A DNA stretch of 64,000 nucleotides from Prescottella agglutinans (GCF_004011865.1 NZ_RKLP01000006.1:248001-312000); one strand, 5' to 3'; shown: positions 47,106 to 57,464, counted from the stretch's first letter. Program-made: numbers and translations. Notes: generated by a model not told the origin, from the letters alone.

Positions 47106-49844
47106 GTGAGCCCCGCAACCACCTCCTCGTCCACTGCTTCCGCGACCGCTGACGCGTCCGGTTCCGATCGGCCGACGCTGCTGCTCCTCGACGGGCACTC
47201 GCTCGCCTACCGTGCGTTCTTCGCGCTGCCGGCCGAGAACTTCAAGACGCACAGTGGTCAGTCGACGAACGCGGTGTACGGGTTCACGTCGATGCTGATC
47301 AACCTGCTGCGCGACGAGCAACCGACGCACGTCGCGGCCGCGTTCGACGTCTCACGGCAGACCTTCCGCGCCGAGGCGTTCCCCGAGTACAAGGCGAATC
47401 GCAGCAAGACCCCGGACGAGTTCAAGGGGCAGGTCGAGATCACCAAGGACGTCCTGGGCGCCATGGGCATCCCGGTGATGGCGATCGAGGGCTACGAGGC
47501 CGACGACATCATCGCTACGCTCACCACGCAGGCCACCGCGCTGGGCTACCGCGTGCTCGTCGTGACCGGCGACCGGGACTCGCTGCAGTTGGTCACCGAC
47601 GACGTCACCGTGCTCTACCCGCGCAAGGGTGTCTCCGACCTCACCCGCTTCACGCCGGCGGCGGTCGAGGAGAAGTACGGCCTCACTCCGCAGCAGTATC
47701 CGGACTACGCGGCGCTGCGTGGCGACCCGAGCGACAACCTCCCCGGCATCCCTGGCGTCGGCGAGAAGACCGCGGCCAAGTGGATCCGCGAGTACGGCTC
47801 GTTCGAGAACCTGGTGAACGAGGTCGACAAGGTGAAGGGCAAGGTGGGCGAGTCGCTGCGGGCGAACCTGCCCGCCGTGGTCCTCAACCGCCAGCTCACC
47901 GAGATGGTGCGCGACGTCGCGCTGCCGTACACCCCGGACCAGTTGGCGCTGGCGCCGTGGGACCGCGAACGCATCCACGCGCTGTTCGACGACCTCGAGT
48001 TCAAGGTGCTGCGGGACCGGCTGTTCGCGACGCTCAGCTCCGCCGAGCCGGAAGCCGAGGAGGGCTTCGAGGTGCGCGGCCGGGCGCTGGCGCCGGGCGA
48101 GGTCGCGGCGTGGATCGCCGAGCACGCGTCGACGGGGGAGCGGCACGGGCTGTCCGTGGTCGGCGCCGGCACGCCGTACGGCGGCGACGTCACGGCCGTC
48201 GCGATCGCAGCCTCCGACGGGGAGGGTGCCTACATCTCGACCACCGCCGCGACGCCCGAGGACGAGGCCGCGCTGGTGGCCTGGCTCGCCGATCCGCAGC
48301 AGCCGAAGGCGCTGCACGAAGCCAAGCGCGCCATGCACGCGCTGTGGGGACGCGGGTGGACCCTCGCCGGCCTGACCAGCGACACGGCGCTCGCGGCGTA
48401 CCTCGTGCGTCCGGGACAGCGCAGCTTCAACCTCGACGACCTGTCGCTGCGCTACCTCAAGCGTGAGCTGCGTGTGGAAGAGTCGGGGCAGCAACAGCTT
48501 TCGCTGTTGGACGACGAAGAGGCGGCGGACGCCGAAGCGGCCGAGGGCGAGATCCTGCGCGCGCGTGCGGTCGTCGACCTGGCCGCCGCGCTGGACACCG
48601 AGCTGGCCGACATCGAGGCGACCGGGCTGCTGGCCGACATGGAGCTGCCGCTGCTGACGGTGCTCGCTGAGCTCGAAGCCACGGGCATCGCTGTCGACAG
48701 CGGGCACCTGCACGATCTGCAGTCGACGTTCGCGGCGCGGGTCGCGGAGGCCGCGGACGCCGCCTACGAGGTGATCGGCAAGCAGATCAACCTCGGTTCG
48801 CCGAAGCAGCTGCAGGTGGTGCTCTTCGACGAGCTCGACATGCCCAAGACCAAGAAGACGAAGACCGGGTACACCACCGACGCCGACGCGTTGCAGTCGC
48901 TGTTCGAGAAGACCCAGCACCCGTTCCTCGAGCACCTGCTGGCGCACCGCGACGCGACGCGGCTGAAGGTGACGGTCGACGGCCTGCTCAAGACAGTCGC
49001 CGAGGACGGCCGGATCCACACCACGTTCAACCAGACCGTGGCGGCCACGGGTCGGCTGTCGTCGACCGAGCCGAACCTGCAGAACATTCCGGTCCGCACC
49101 GACGCCGGCCGGCAGATCCGCGACGGCTTCGTCGTCGGCGAGGGTTTCGAGACGCTCCTCACCGCGGACTACAGCCAGATCGAGATGCGCATCATGGCGC
49201 ACCTCTCGCGCGACGAGGGGCTGATCGAGGCGTTCAACACCGGCGAGGACCTGCACAGCTTCGTCGGCTCGCGGGCGTTCGGGGTGCCGATCGAGGAGGT
49301 CACGCCGGAGCTGCGGCGGCGCGTGAAGGCGATGTCGTACGGCCTGGCGTACGGGTTGAGCGCGTTCGGGCTCGCCGCGCAGCTCAAGATCTCTACCGAG
49401 GAGGCCCGGCAGCAGATGGAAGCGTACTTCGCGCGCTTCGGCGGCGTCCGCGACTACCTGCACGAGGTCGTCGAGCAGGCCCGCAAGGTCGGCTACACCG
49501 AGACGCTGTTCGGTCGGCGCCGCTACCTGCCCGACCTCAACAGCGACAACCGGCAGCGCCGCGAGGTCGCCGAGCGGGCCGCGCTCAACGCGCCCATCCA
49601 GGGCACGGCCGCCGACATCATCAAGGTTGCGATGATCGACGTGCAGCGGGCGCTGCAGGGGGCCGGGCTGAAGTCGCGGATGCTGCTGCAGGTCCACGAC
49701 GAACTGGTGCTCGAGGTCGCGACCGGCGAACGCGACGCGGTGGAGGCGTTGGTGCGCGACAAGATGGCGTCCGCGATCGAACTGTCGGTCCCGCTCGAGG
49801 TGTCGGTCGGCACCGGACGCAGCTGGGACGCCGCCGCGCACTGA
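47106..49844 (+). CDS. polA: DNA polymerase I
   Basis: A 912-residue repair and Okazaki-fragment polymerase. A 5' nuclease domain (LLLLDGHSLAYRAFFALP to about 310) is followed by a 3'-5' exonuclease-like domain in which the usual metal carboxylates are not evident, as in mycobacteria. The polymerase domain has motif A TADYSQIEMR (Asp688), the O-helix RRRVKAMSYGLAYGLS and motif C VHDELVLE (Asp865). GTG 47106 is used; the longer frame from 47016 would run through the promoter. Confidence 0.97.
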   Translation: MSPATTSSSTASATADASGSDRPTLLLLDGHSLAYRAFFALPAENFKTHSGQSTNAVYGFTSMLINLLRDEQPTHVAAAFDVSRQTFRAEAFPEYKANRSKTPDEFKGQVEITKDVLGAMGIPVMAIEGYEADDIIATLTTQATALGYRVLVVTGDRDSLQLVTDDVTVLYPRKGVSDLTRFTPAAVEEKYGLTPQQYPDYAALRGDPSDNLPGIPGVGEKTAAKWIREYGSFENLVNEVDKVKGKVGESLRANLPAVVLNRQLTEMVRDVALPYTPDQLALAPWDRERIHALFDDLEFKVLRDRLFATLSSAEPEAEEGFEVRGRALAPGEVAAWIAEHASTGERHGLSVVGAGTPYGGDVTAVAIAASDGEGAYISTTAATPEDEAALVAWLADPQQPKALHEAKRAMHALWGRGWTLAGLTSDTALAAYLVRPGQRSFNLDDLSLRYLKRELRVEESGQQQLSLLDDEEAADAEAAEGEILRARAVVDLAAALDTELADIEATGLLADMELPLLTVLAELEATGIAVDSGHLHDLQSTFAARVAEAADAAYEVIGKQINLGSPKQLQVVLFDELDMPKTKKTKTGYTTDADALQSLFEKTQHPFLEHLLAHRDATRLKVTVDGLLKTVAEDGRIHTTFNQTVAATGRLSSTEPNLQNIPVRTDAGRQIRDGFVVGEGFETLLTADYSQIEMRIMAHLSRDEGLIEAFNTGEDLHSFVGSRAFGVPIEEVTPELRRRVKAMSYGLAYGLSAFGLAAQLKISTEEARQQMEAYFARFGGVRDYLHEVVEQARKVGYTETLFGRRRYLPDLNSDNRQRREVAERAALNAPIQGTAADIIKVAMIDVQRALQGAGLKSRMLLQVHDELVLEVATGERDAVEALVRDKMASAIELSVPLEVSVGTGRSWDAAAH

Positions 49845-49891
49845 CTCGTGCGCGGGACGGCGTCCCAGTGGATGCTGCGATCAGTCGTCGC

Positions 49892-50263
49892 TCAGTTGCC
49901 GGCCGGTGACTGGGCGGCGATCTCCTCGCGGACCGCGTCCATGTCGAGGGCCTTCACCTGAGTGATCAGATCCTCGAGTGCGGCGGGCGGCAGCGCACCG
50001 GCCTGGTTGAACACGAGGATGCCGTCACGGAAGGCCATGATGGTCGGGATCGATCGGATCCCGGCGCCAGCAGCGAACTCCTGCTCGGCCTCGGTGTCCA
50101 TCTTGCCGTGGACGATGTCGGCGTGCTTCTCCGACGAGGCCTCGAAGGTGGGTGCGAAGGAGCGGCACGGGCCGCACCACGACGCCCAGAAGTCGACGAG
50201 GACGATGTCGTTGTCCTCGATGGTCTGCTTGAAGTTCTGCTGGGTCAGGGTCTGGGTAGCCAC
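49892..50263 (-). CDS. Thioredoxin
   Basis: A 123-residue thioredoxin with the redox motif WCGPC (Cys30, Cys33) in DFWASWCGPCRSF and the cis-Pro in RSIPTIMAF. A short helical C-terminal extension of about 15 residues is present. The GTG at 50263 starts MATQTLTQQNF-like sequence; the frame continues open upstream but without similarity. It is convergent with polA, and no thioredoxin reductase is nearby. Confidence 0.93.
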   Translation of the reverse strand: MATQTLTQQNFKQTIEDNDIVLVDFWASWCGPCRSFAPTFEASSEKHADIVHGKMDTEAEQEFAAGAGIRSIPTIMAFRDGILVFNQAGALPPAALEDLITQVKALDMDAVREEIAAQSPAGN

Positions 50264-50373
50264 GAAGGGTCCTTTCCGGGGAGTTGGTCGGATGTCTGGT
50301 CCGTTGGCCAGTGCAACGCTCCCGCCTCGGGAATTCTTCCGCATGCCCGATTCGAGCGGTTCCGCGGTTCCTG

Positions 50374-50901
50374 TCACGGACGGCGGGTGATCCGCCACTC
50401 CCGCTTGGCGACCGAATCCCAGCGTCGGACGCCGTCGGACGTGCCGACCACGTCGCGATTTCCGGCGCGTGTGACCACGACGGCAGTGCCGAGGTCGGTC
50501 GCCTGGATCCGTCGGGACAGCGTCACGTGCGGCGTCCACTCGCCGGGCACGATGTGCGGGGGCACGCCCTCGCAGTCCATCATCAGTTCGTAGACGATGC
50601 GCTGCAGCGTCAGGAGTTCGGTGGTCGGCACGACCAGCCGGGCCAACGTGAGACGGCGGCCCCCGAACACCACCACCCCGCCCAGGCGCAGTGGCAGCGG
50701 CGCCGACGGCAGTTCCCGCACGAGGGCGGCGTCGACGTCGGGCGGTATCCGGCTCGCCACCCCCAGCGTGACGTGCGGCCGATTCGATTCGGCGGTGATG
50801 CGGTCCTGGCTGGGCAGGCGCGCGGCGGAGAGGCGGCGCCACTCGGCTCGTACGGTCGCGTCGACGTCACTGTCGAGAAGCAACTCCACGGACTGGACCA
50901 T
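50374..50901 (-). CDS. 2'-5' RNA ligase / 2H phosphoesterase family protein
   Basis: A 175-residue 2H-phosphoesterase fold protein. Both HxTx motifs are seen: HVTL at His43 and HVTL at His125, spaced as in LigT-like enzymes. Such proteins act on 2',5' or cyclic phosphodiester bonds in RNA or nucleotides; the true substrate is unknown. It is divergent from the dehydrogenase at 50922 with only 20 bases between the starts. Confidence 0.88.
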   Translation of the reverse strand: MVQSVELLLDSDVDATVRAEWRRLSAARLPSQDRITAESNRPHVTLGVASRIPPDVDAALVRELPSAPLPLRLGGVVVFGGRRLTLARLVVPTTELLTLQRIVYELMMDCEGVPPHIVPGEWTPHVTLSRRIQATDLGTAVVVTRAGNRDVVGTSDGVRRWDSVAKREWRITRRP

Positions 50902-50921
50902 CGTGAGTAAATAATGGACCG

Positions 50922-52019
50922 ATGGGGAGCCCTAGTACAGACGACGTGCGGAATCCACGGATCGGTTTGTTGCAGGGCGACGGCATCGGGCGGGAGATCG
51001 TCCCCGCGACCAGAGACGTCGTCGACGCGGCGATGGCCGCGGTGGGACTGCCGGAGGTCGACTGGGTCCCGCTGCCGATCGGATTCGACGCCATCCCCAC
51101 CTACGGCACCCCCACCCCGGAGCACACGCTCGTCGAACTGGCCGAACTCGACTCGTGGATCCTCGGCCCCCACGACAGCGCGTCCTACCCCGAGCCGTTC
51201 CAGATGCAACTGACCCCGGGCGGCGCGATCCGCAAGCGGTTCGACCTCTACGCGAACATCCGGCCCGCGCGCACCCTGCCCGGGGTGCGCGCGGTGTCGC
51301 CGCGCATGGACCTGGTGATCGTCCGGGAGAACACCGAGGGCTTCTACGCCGATCGGAACATGTTCGCCGGCAGCGGCGAGTTCATGCCCACCCCGGACGT
51401 CGCGATGGCCGTGGGCGTCGTCACCCGGCAGGCGTGTGAACGCATCGCCCACACCGCCTTCGAGCTGGCCCGACGCCGCCGCCAGCGGGTCACGGTGGTG
51501 CACAAGGCCAATGTCCTCTCGACCACGACCGGGCTGTTCCGGGACGTCTGCCGGGAGGTCGGGCAGCACTATCCCGACGTCGTGCTCGACGACGAGCACG
51601 TCGACGCGATGGCCGCGCACCTGGTGCGCCGCGGCGAGGAGTACGACGTCATCGTCACCGAGAACATGTTCGGCGACATCCTGTCCGACCTCGCGGGGGA
51701 GCTGTCCGGCTCGCTCGGGACCGCGGCGTCCATCAACGCGTCCGAGGTGAAGGCGATGGCGCAGGCCGCGCACGGGGCGGCCCCGGACATCTCCGGCCGC
51801 AACCGCGCCAACCCGACCGCGCTCATCCTGTCGGCGGCGATGCTCCTCGAGTGGCTCGGTTCCACACGGCACGAGGCGGGGTTGGCCGCCGCGGCGGTGC
51901 GGATCCGCAGCGCTGTCGAACGGACCGTCGAGGCAGGTGTCGCCACCGCCGACCTCGGCGGACTGGCGTCGACGAGCGAGTTCACCGAATCGGTGATCGC
52001 GCGGGTGTTTCGACGATGA
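50922..52019 (+). CDS. Isocitrate/isopropylmalate dehydrogenase family protein
   Basis: A 365-residue beta-decarboxylating dehydrogenase. Blocks GLLQGDGIGREIVPAT, VIVRENTEGFYADRN, VVHKANVLSTTTGLFRDVC and the metal-site signature NMFGDILSDLAGELSGSLG are complete. It is not clearly leuB or icd. A tartrate or homoisocitrate-like dehydrogenase, or another 2-hydroxyacid enzyme, is possible. ATG 50922 follows closely after the divergent start. Confidence 0.88.
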   Translation: MGSPSTDDVRNPRIGLLQGDGIGREIVPATRDVVDAAMAAVGLPEVDWVPLPIGFDAIPTYGTPTPEHTLVELAELDSWILGPHDSASYPEPFQMQLTPGGAIRKRFDLYANIRPARTLPGVRAVSPRMDLVIVRENTEGFYADRNMFAGSGEFMPTPDVAMAVGVVTRQACERIAHTAFELARRRRQRVTVVHKANVLSTTTGLFRDVCREVGQHYPDVVLDDEHVDAMAAHLVRRGEEYDVIVTENMFGDILSDLAGELSGSLGTAASINASEVKAMAQAAHGAAPDISGRNRANPTALILSAAMLLEWLGSTRHEAGLAAAAVRIRSAVERTVEAGVATADLGGLASTSEFTESVIARVFRR

Positions 52020-52118
52020 CCAAGATCGATTTTCGCGGACCATGATCGACTTCTTCACCGGTGGGTCGAACCAGTAGGGTTTCGGGGTCCAAAAGGCCGG
52101 AGATGGGAGGAGTGACCG

Positions 52119-53045
52119 ATGTTCGGACGAGTGGCCGCCGCCACCGGCGGTCGGCGAACACGGTCGGTCCGAACGGTCGTCGGTGCCTTGCTGGCGCTGA
52201 TCGCGTTGACGGCGACCGGGTGCGTCAGGAACAACGAGGGCCTCGTTCCGGTGCTGCCGCCGATCGACGTCCACCCCGTCGACGCGATCGCCGCTCAACT
52301 GCCGCCCGAGATCGCCGCGGCCGGTCGCCTGCGCGTCGGTACCAACCCGCCGTACGCGCCCAACGAGTTCAAGGACGAGGACGGGACGATCGTCGGATTC
52401 GACGTCGACCTCCTGACTGCCGCGGCGGCGGTCCTCGGCCTGACGCTCGACGTCAAGGAAACCGACTTCGACAAGATCATTCCCGCTGTGCAGGCGGGAA
52501 CCCTGGACGTCGGCATGTCGTCGTTCACCGACACGCTCGAACGCGAGAAGTCCGTGGACTTCGTCACCTACTTCAGCTCCGGCGTGCAGTGGGCGCAACG
52601 GGCGGGGGACGACGTCGACCCCGACAACGCCTGTGGGCTGCGCGTCGGCGTGCAGACGACCACCATCGAGGACATCGACGAGGTGCCGGCCAAGAGCGCG
52701 GCCTGCGAAGCCGCCGGTAGACCGCCGATCCGGAAGGTCAAGTACGACAGCCAGGACGATGCCGCGAACGCGCTGATCCTGGGCCGCGTCGACGCGCTGT
52801 CGGCCGATTCGCCGGTCACCGCGTACGCGATCAAGCGCAGCAACGGGCGCCTCGTGCCGGCGGGCGGAGTGTACGACGCAAGCCCCTACGGGTGGGTGAT
52901 CGCGAAGGACTCGCCCCTCGGCCCGGTCCTGCAGCAGGCCCTGCAGTACCTCATCGACGGAGGCCAGTATCGCGCGATTGCCGAGGCGTGGGGCGTCGAA
53001 GCGGGAATCATCGAAACGTCGGTCGTCAACGGCGCCACGCAGTGA
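52119..53045 (+). CDS. Amino acid ABC transporter substrate-binding lipoprotein
   Basis: A 308-residue periplasmic-type binding protein (family 3). Signal peptide with lipobox TATGC, lipidated Cys35. The ligand fold begins GRLRVGTNPPYAPNEFKDED and contains DIIP-type DKIIPAVQAGTLDVGMSSF and AYDASPYGW-like VYDASPYGWVI. The ligand is a polar amino acid or related compound. It is the first gene of a complete importer with the permease and ATPase that follow. Confidence 0.92.
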   Translation: MFGRVAAATGGRRTRSVRTVVGALLALIALTATGCVRNNEGLVPVLPPIDVHPVDAIAAQLPPEIAAAGRLRVGTNPPYAPNEFKDEDGTIVGFDVDLLTAAAAVLGLTLDVKETDFDKIIPAVQAGTLDVGMSSFTDTLEREKSVDFVTYFSSGVQWAQRAGDDVDPDNACGLRVGVQTTTIEDIDEVPAKSAACEAAGRPPIRKVKYDSQDDAANALILGRVDALSADSPVTAYAIKRSNGRLVPAGGVYDASPYGWVIAKDSPLGPVLQQALQYLIDGGQYRAIAEAWGVEAGIIETSVVNGATQ

Positions 53046-53065
53046 GCACGGGAGAGGGAACGGTC

Positions 53066-54004
53066 ATGCCAGCCAACGAGAGTCGGCCACCGGACATGGC
53101 GGCCGAGCCGGAGCCGATCAAGGCGGTCCCGCTGCGGCACCCCGGGCGGTGGATCGCGGCGGTGATCGTGGTCGGGCTGTTGGGGCTGTTCGTCTACGGG
53201 GCCGCCACCAACGAAGCCTTCCACTGGGACGTGTACCGCCAGTACCTGTTCGACGCGCGGATCACCGAGGCCGCCTGGAAGACGATCCAGCTCACGGTGC
53301 TGGCGATGACGATCGCGATCGTGCTCGGCGTACTGCTCGCCGTCATGCGATTGTCGCCCAATCCCGTGCTCCGATCCGCCGCCTGGGTCTACCTGTGGGT
53401 GTTCCGCGGTACGCCGGTCTACGTCCAGTTGGTGCTGTGGGGGTTGTTCCCGGTCATCTACCAGACGATCACCCTGGGCATCCCGTTCGGACCCCAGTTC
53501 GTGCACCTCGACATCAAGACCCTCGAGGCGGCTTTCCTGTTCGCGGTGATCGGACTGGCCCTCAACGAGGCCGCGTACATGGCCGAGATCGTCCGGGCCG
53601 GCGTCGGCTCGGTGAACGAGGGCCAGATCGAGGCATCGACCGCGCTCGGGATGTCGTGGTCGCAGACCATGCGCCGTACCGTGCTGCCGCAGGCGATGCG
53701 GGTGATCATCCCGCCGACGGGCAACGAACTGATCAGCATGCTCAAGACCACGTCGCTGGTCGTGGCCGTGCCGTACAGCGGTGAACTGTACGGACGGGCC
53801 CGCGACATCTCCGGCGCCAACTTCTACCCGGTGCCGCTCCTGCTGGTCGCGTCCACGTGGTACCTGGCCATCACCAGCATCCTGATGATCGGTCAGTACT
53901 ACATCGAGCGGCACTACTCGAAGGGCGTCTCGCGAACCCTCACCGCCGGGCAGCTGCAGGCCCTCGCGGAGGCGCAGCGCAGCGACGAAGGCGGTGCGCA
54001 GTGA
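53066..54004 (+). CDS. Amino acid ABC transporter permease
   Basis: A 312-residue HisM/GlnP-type permease. An N-terminal helix (about 29-50) is followed by the transporter domain with some five helices. The coupling motif [20 protein letters not shown] is intact and is followed by the family stretch [20 protein letters not shown]. The cytoplasmic tail is short and charged. ATG 53066 lies 20 bases after the binding-protein gene (GGAGAGGG), and its stop overlaps the ATPase GTG by 4 bases. Confidence 0.93.
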   Translation: MPANESRPPDMAAEPEPIKAVPLRHPGRWIAAVIVVGLLGLFVYGAATNEAFHWDVYRQYLFDARITEAAWKTIQLTVLAMTIAIVLGVLLAVMRLSPNPVLRSAAWVYLWVFRGTPVYVQLVLWGLFPVIYQTITLGIPFGPQFVHLDIKTLEAAFLFAVIGLALNEAAYMAEIVRAGVGSVNEGQIEASTALGMSWSQTMRRTVLPQAMRVIIPPTGNELISMLKTTSLVVAVPYSGELYGRARDISGANFYPVPLLLVASTWYLAITSILMIGQYYIERHYSKGVSRTLTAGQLQALAEAQRSDEGGAQ

Positions 54005-54765
54005 CGACGCCGATGGTCCGCGCCGAGCGGGTCTGCAAGAACTACGGCGCCCTGAAGGTGCTGCGGGGGATCTCCCTCGAGATCGATCGCGGACAGGTGC
54101 TGTGCCTCATCGGACCGTCCGGTTCGGGCAAGTCGACGTTCCTGCGCTGCATCAATCATCTCGAGCAGGTCAACGCCGGCCGTCTGTACGTCGACGGCGA
54201 ACTGGTGGGCTACGCGGAACGTGGCGGCAAGCTGTACGAGCTGAGCCCCCGTGCGGCGGCCCGACAACGGCGCGACATCGGGATGGTGTTCCAACACTTC
54301 AACCTGTTCCCGCATCGAACCGCGCTGGAGAACATCATCGAAGCGCCCATGCAGGTGAAGAAGGTGCCGCGGGCCAAGGCGATCGAGCGCGCCCGGGACC
54401 TGCTCGATCGGGTGGGGCTCGTGGAGAAGGCCGATGCCTACCCGGCGCAACTGTCGGGCGGGCAGCAGCAGCGGGTCGCCATCGCCCGGGCGCTGGCGAT
54501 GGATCCCAAGCTCATGCTGTTCGACGAACCCACCTCGGCGCTCGACCCCGAACTGGTCGGTGAGGTGCTGGGCGTGATGAAGCAACTCGCGAAGGACGGC
54601 ATGACGATGGTCGTCGTCACCCACGAGATGGGTTTCGCGCGCGAGGTCGCCGACCAGTTGGTCTTCATGGACGGAGGCGTCGTCGTGGAGGCCGGTGTAC
54701 CCCAGGAACTGCTGGCGAACCCGCAGCAGGAGAGGACGAAGGCGTTCCTGTCGAAACTGCTGTGA
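54001..54765 (+). CDS. Amino acid ABC transporter ATP-binding protein
   Basis: A 254-residue ATPase of the GlnQ/HisP type. Walker [11 protein letters not shown]-loop [11 protein letters not shown], signature [16 protein letters not shown], Walker [15 protein letters not shown] and the switch His in VVTHEMGFA are all present. GTG 54001 is coupled to the permease. It completes the three-gene importer. Confidence 0.96.
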   Translation: MTTPMVRAERVCKNYGALKVLRGISLEIDRGQVLCLIGPSGSGKSTFLRCINHLEQVNAGRLYVDGELVGYAERGGKLYELSPRAAARQRRDIGMVFQHFNLFPHRTALENIIEAPMQVKKVPRAKAIERARDLLDRVGLVEKADAYPAQLSGGQQQRVAIARALAMDPKLMLFDEPTSALDPELVGEVLGVMKQLAKDGMTMVVVTHEMGFAREVADQLVFMDGGVVVEAGVPQELLANPQQERTKAFLSKLL

Positions 54766-54784
54766 CGGCTGTGACCGCCGTGCG

Positions 54785-55633
54785 TCAGGCCGGTTTGCGG
54801 GTGACGAAGATCGCGGTGCCCGGGAACAGCTGACCGCGCAGCGGGCTCCACTGCCCCCACTCGCGGTCGAGCCATTCGGGCCACTCGGGCTCGATGATGT
54901 CGCGCACCTCGAGGCCCGCGCCGACAGCCTCGCGGACTCGATCGCCGATGGTGCGGTGGTGCTCGACGTACGTCGGTACCCCGTCGTTGTCGACCTCGAC
55001 GTACGGCGTCCGGTCGAAGTACGGGAGCGTCGCGGTCAGTCCGCCGGGGCCCGGGTCGTCCGGGAAGATCCATCGGATCGGGTGGTTGACGGCGAACACC
55101 CACAGGCCGCCCGGGCGCAGCACTCGTGCCACCTCCCGCATCACCTGAGCGGAATCCGCGACGAACGGAACCGCACCGAAAGCCGAACATGCGTGGTCGA
55201 AGCTCTCGTCGGCGAAGGGCAGCGCTTCCGCGCCGGCCTGGACGAGGGGGACACGCGGGCCCCCGCGTTCCATCGCCTCGACCCCGCGCCGGAGCATGCC
55301 CATCGAGATGTCGAGTCCGACGACCTCGGTGCCCTGGCCGGCGAGCCAGCGCGCACACGGGGCCGAACCGCAGCCGACCTCGAGGATCCGCTTGCCGGCG
55401 ACGTCGCCGAGCAGCTGGACATCGCCCTCGTGGAGGCCTTCCGGGCACCACACGAACTCGCCGTCGGCCGAATCGACGCCGAGGAACTCGCCGTGCGTGC
55501 GGTGGTAGTCGTCGGCGTCGGCGTCCCACCATGCGCGGCTGGCGCGCTCGCTCGCCTCTGTTCCGATGCGAGTGCGGGTCACCCCGCTTGTGCCGAGGAC
55601 GGAGATGGCGGCGGCGTGACGATCGTCGGACAT
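54785..55633 (-). CDS. Class I SAM-dependent methyltransferase
   Basis: A 282-residue methyltransferase. The SAM loop is ILEVGCGSAPCARWLAGQG, the acidic strand VVGLDIS, and motif III LRPGGLWVFAVNHP. An N-terminal ASRAWWDADADDYH stretch is typical of small-molecule methyltransferases in actinobacteria. The substrate is unknown. It is convergent with the ABC transporter and divergent from rpsA. Confidence 0.9.
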   Translation of the reverse strand: MSDDRHAAAISVLGTSGVTRTRIGTEASERASRAWWDADADDYHRTHGEFLGVDSADGEFVWCPEGLHEGDVQLLGDVAGKRILEVGCGSAPCARWLAGQGTEVVGLDISMGMLRRGVEAMERGGPRVPLVQAGAEALPFADESFDHACSAFGAVPFVADSAQVMREVARVLRPGGLWVFAVNHPIRWIFPDDPGPGGLTATLPYFDRTPYVEVDNDGVPTYVEHHRTIGDRVREAVGAGLEVRDIIEPEWPEWLDREWGQWSPLRGQLFPGTAIFVTRKPA

Positions 55634-55953
55634 GCTGTCAGCGTAGAGTCCGCCGGGGCGCGCGGAACCGCGAGACCCCCAGATGCATCGGTGGTGGAAC
55701 CGCCAGGTGAACCGATCGCCTGTCGGCAGGGTTTGCCCAGCTAGCCGAAGGTCGCGTACCCTGTTGCTCGCGAGTGTCTTCGGTGCAGTTCCTCGCCGGT
55801 CGGAGTTTCGATCGACAGGGTCGCGCCGGAGCCTCGTGGTGGTCTGGAAGACCGGGCGATTCCGGCGTCGAGTCGGAATCTAACGCATTCCGGTCTGCCT
55901 GTCTGACAGAACGCCATCAACCGACTAACAACCCGTCCGGAGCAACTCAACAC
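55634..55953 (+). promoter_or_regulatory. Promoter and long leader of rpsA
   Basis: 320 gene-free bases. A possible promoter is TTGCCC (55733-55738) - 18 bases - TACCCT (55757-55762), giving a leader of about 185 bases. Such a leader would suit autoregulation by S1, as in other bacteria, but no clear structure was identified. Confidence 0.4.
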
Positions 55954-57426
55954 ATGCCCTCCAACACCGTGACCTCGCCGCAGGTAGCCGTCAACGACAT
56001 CGGCTCCGCCGAGGACTTCCTCGCCGCCATCGACGCCACGATCAAGTACTTCAACGATGGCGACATCGTCGAAGGCACGATCGTCAAGGTCGATCGTGAC
56101 GAGGTCCTTCTCGACATCGGTTACAAGACCGAAGGCGTCATCCCTTCCCGTGAGCTCTCCATCAAGCACGACGTCGACCCCAACGAGGTCGTCTCCGTGG
56201 GCGATGAGGTCGAAGCCCTGGTCCTCACCAAGGAGGACAAGGAAGGCCGTCTGATCCTGTCGAAGAAGCGCGCTCAGTACGAGCGTGCCTGGGGCACCAT
56301 CGAGGAGCTCAAGGAGAAGGACGAGGCCGTCAAGGGCACCGTCATCGAGGTCGTCAAGGGTGGCCTCATCCTCGACATCGGCCTGCGTGGCTTCCTCCCC
56401 GCTTCGCTCGTCGAGATGCGTCGCGTCCGCGACCTCCAGCCGTACGTCGGCAAGGAGATCGAGGCCAAGATCATCGAGCTCGACAAGAACCGCAACAACG
56501 TGGTCCTGTCGCGTCGCGCATGGCTCGAGCAGACCCAGTCCGAGGTCCGCAGCGAGTTCCTGCACCAGCTGCAGAAGGGCCAGGTCCGCAAGGGCGTCGT
56601 GTCCTCGATCGTCAACTTCGGTGCGTTCGTCGATCTCGGCGGCGTCGACGGTCTGGTTCACGTCTCCGAGCTGTCCTGGAAGCACATCGACCACCCGTCC
56701 GAGGTTGTCGAGGTCGGCAACGAGGTCACCGTCGAGGTTCTCGACGTCGACCTGGACCGCGAGCGTGTCTCCCTGTCGCTGAAGGCGACGCAGGAGGACC
56801 CGTGGCGTCAGTTCGCCCGCACCCACGCCATCGGCCAGATCGTGCCGGGCAAGGTCACCAAGCTGGTTCCGTTCGGCGCGTTCGTCCGCGTCGAGGAGGG
56901 CATCGAGGGCCTGGTGCACATCTCCGAGCTGGCCGAGCGCCACGTGGAGGTTCCGGACCAGGTTGTGGGCGTCGGCGACGATGCGCTCGTCAAGGTCATC
57001 GACATCGACCTGGAGCGTCGCCGCATCTCGCTGTCGCTGAAGCAGGCGAACGAGGACTACAACGCCGAGTTCGATCCGTCGAAGTACGGCATGGCCGACT
57101 CGTACGACGAGCAGGGCAACTACATCTTCCCCGAGGGCTTCGATCCCGAGACCAACGAATGGCTCGAGGGCTTCGACAAGCAGCGTGAGGAGTGGGAGTC
57201 CCGCTACGCCGAGGCTGAGCGTCGCCACAAGATGCACACCGCTCAGATGGAGAAGATGGCTGCCGACGAGGCTGCCGAGGCTGCTGCCGGCGCGTCCGGC
57301 ACCAACTACTCCTCCGAGTCGGGCTCCGACGAGGGCGTCTCCTCGTCGTCCGAGTCGGCTGGCGGCTCGCTGGCGAGCGATGCCCAGCTCGCGGCTCTGC
57401 GCGAGAAGCTGTCGGGCAACGCCTGA
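55954..57426 (+). CDS. rpsA: 30S ribosomal protein S1
   Basis: A 490-residue S1 with four S1/OB repeats (about 36-105, 123-189, 210-278, 295-364), for example GDIVEGTIVKVDRDEVLLDI and GQIVPGKVTKLVPFGAFVRV. It binds mRNA during translation start. The C-terminus (about 365-490) is polar and ends in a Ser/Ala/Glu-rich stretch. ATG 55954 has CGGAG upstream; the frame open from 55774 lies in the leader. A strong terminator follows. Confidence 0.97.
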   Translation: MPSNTVTSPQVAVNDIGSAEDFLAAIDATIKYFNDGDIVEGTIVKVDRDEVLLDIGYKTEGVIPSRELSIKHDVDPNEVVSVGDEVEALVLTKEDKEGRLILSKKRAQYERAWGTIEELKEKDEAVKGTVIEVVKGGLILDIGLRGFLPASLVEMRRVRDLQPYVGKEIEAKIIELDKNRNNVVLSRRAWLEQTQSEVRSEFLHQLQKGQVRKGVVSSIVNFGAFVDLGGVDGLVHVSELSWKHIDHPSEVVEVGNEVTVEVLDVDLDRERVSLSLKATQEDPWRQFARTHAIGQIVPGKVTKLVPFGAFVRVEEGIEGLVHISELAERHVEVPDQVVGVGDDALVKVIDIDLERRRISLSLKQANEDYNAEFDPSKYGMADSYDEQGNYIFPEGFDPETNEWLEGFDKQREEWESRYAEAERRHKMHTAQMEKMAADEAAEAAAGASGTNYSSESGSDEGVSSSSESAGGSLASDAQLAALREKLSGNA

Positions 57427-57464
57427 TAGCGGCAGCCTGAGCATGCCTCAGGCCTGATCGACCG

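Noticed and set aside
47352-49841. 829-codon minus-strand frame opposite polA, and a similar 567-codon one opposite rpsA (55741-57444)
   Set aside because: Same cause: shadows of strongly biased codons. The proteins are low complexity with no family features, and the plus-strand genes are certain.
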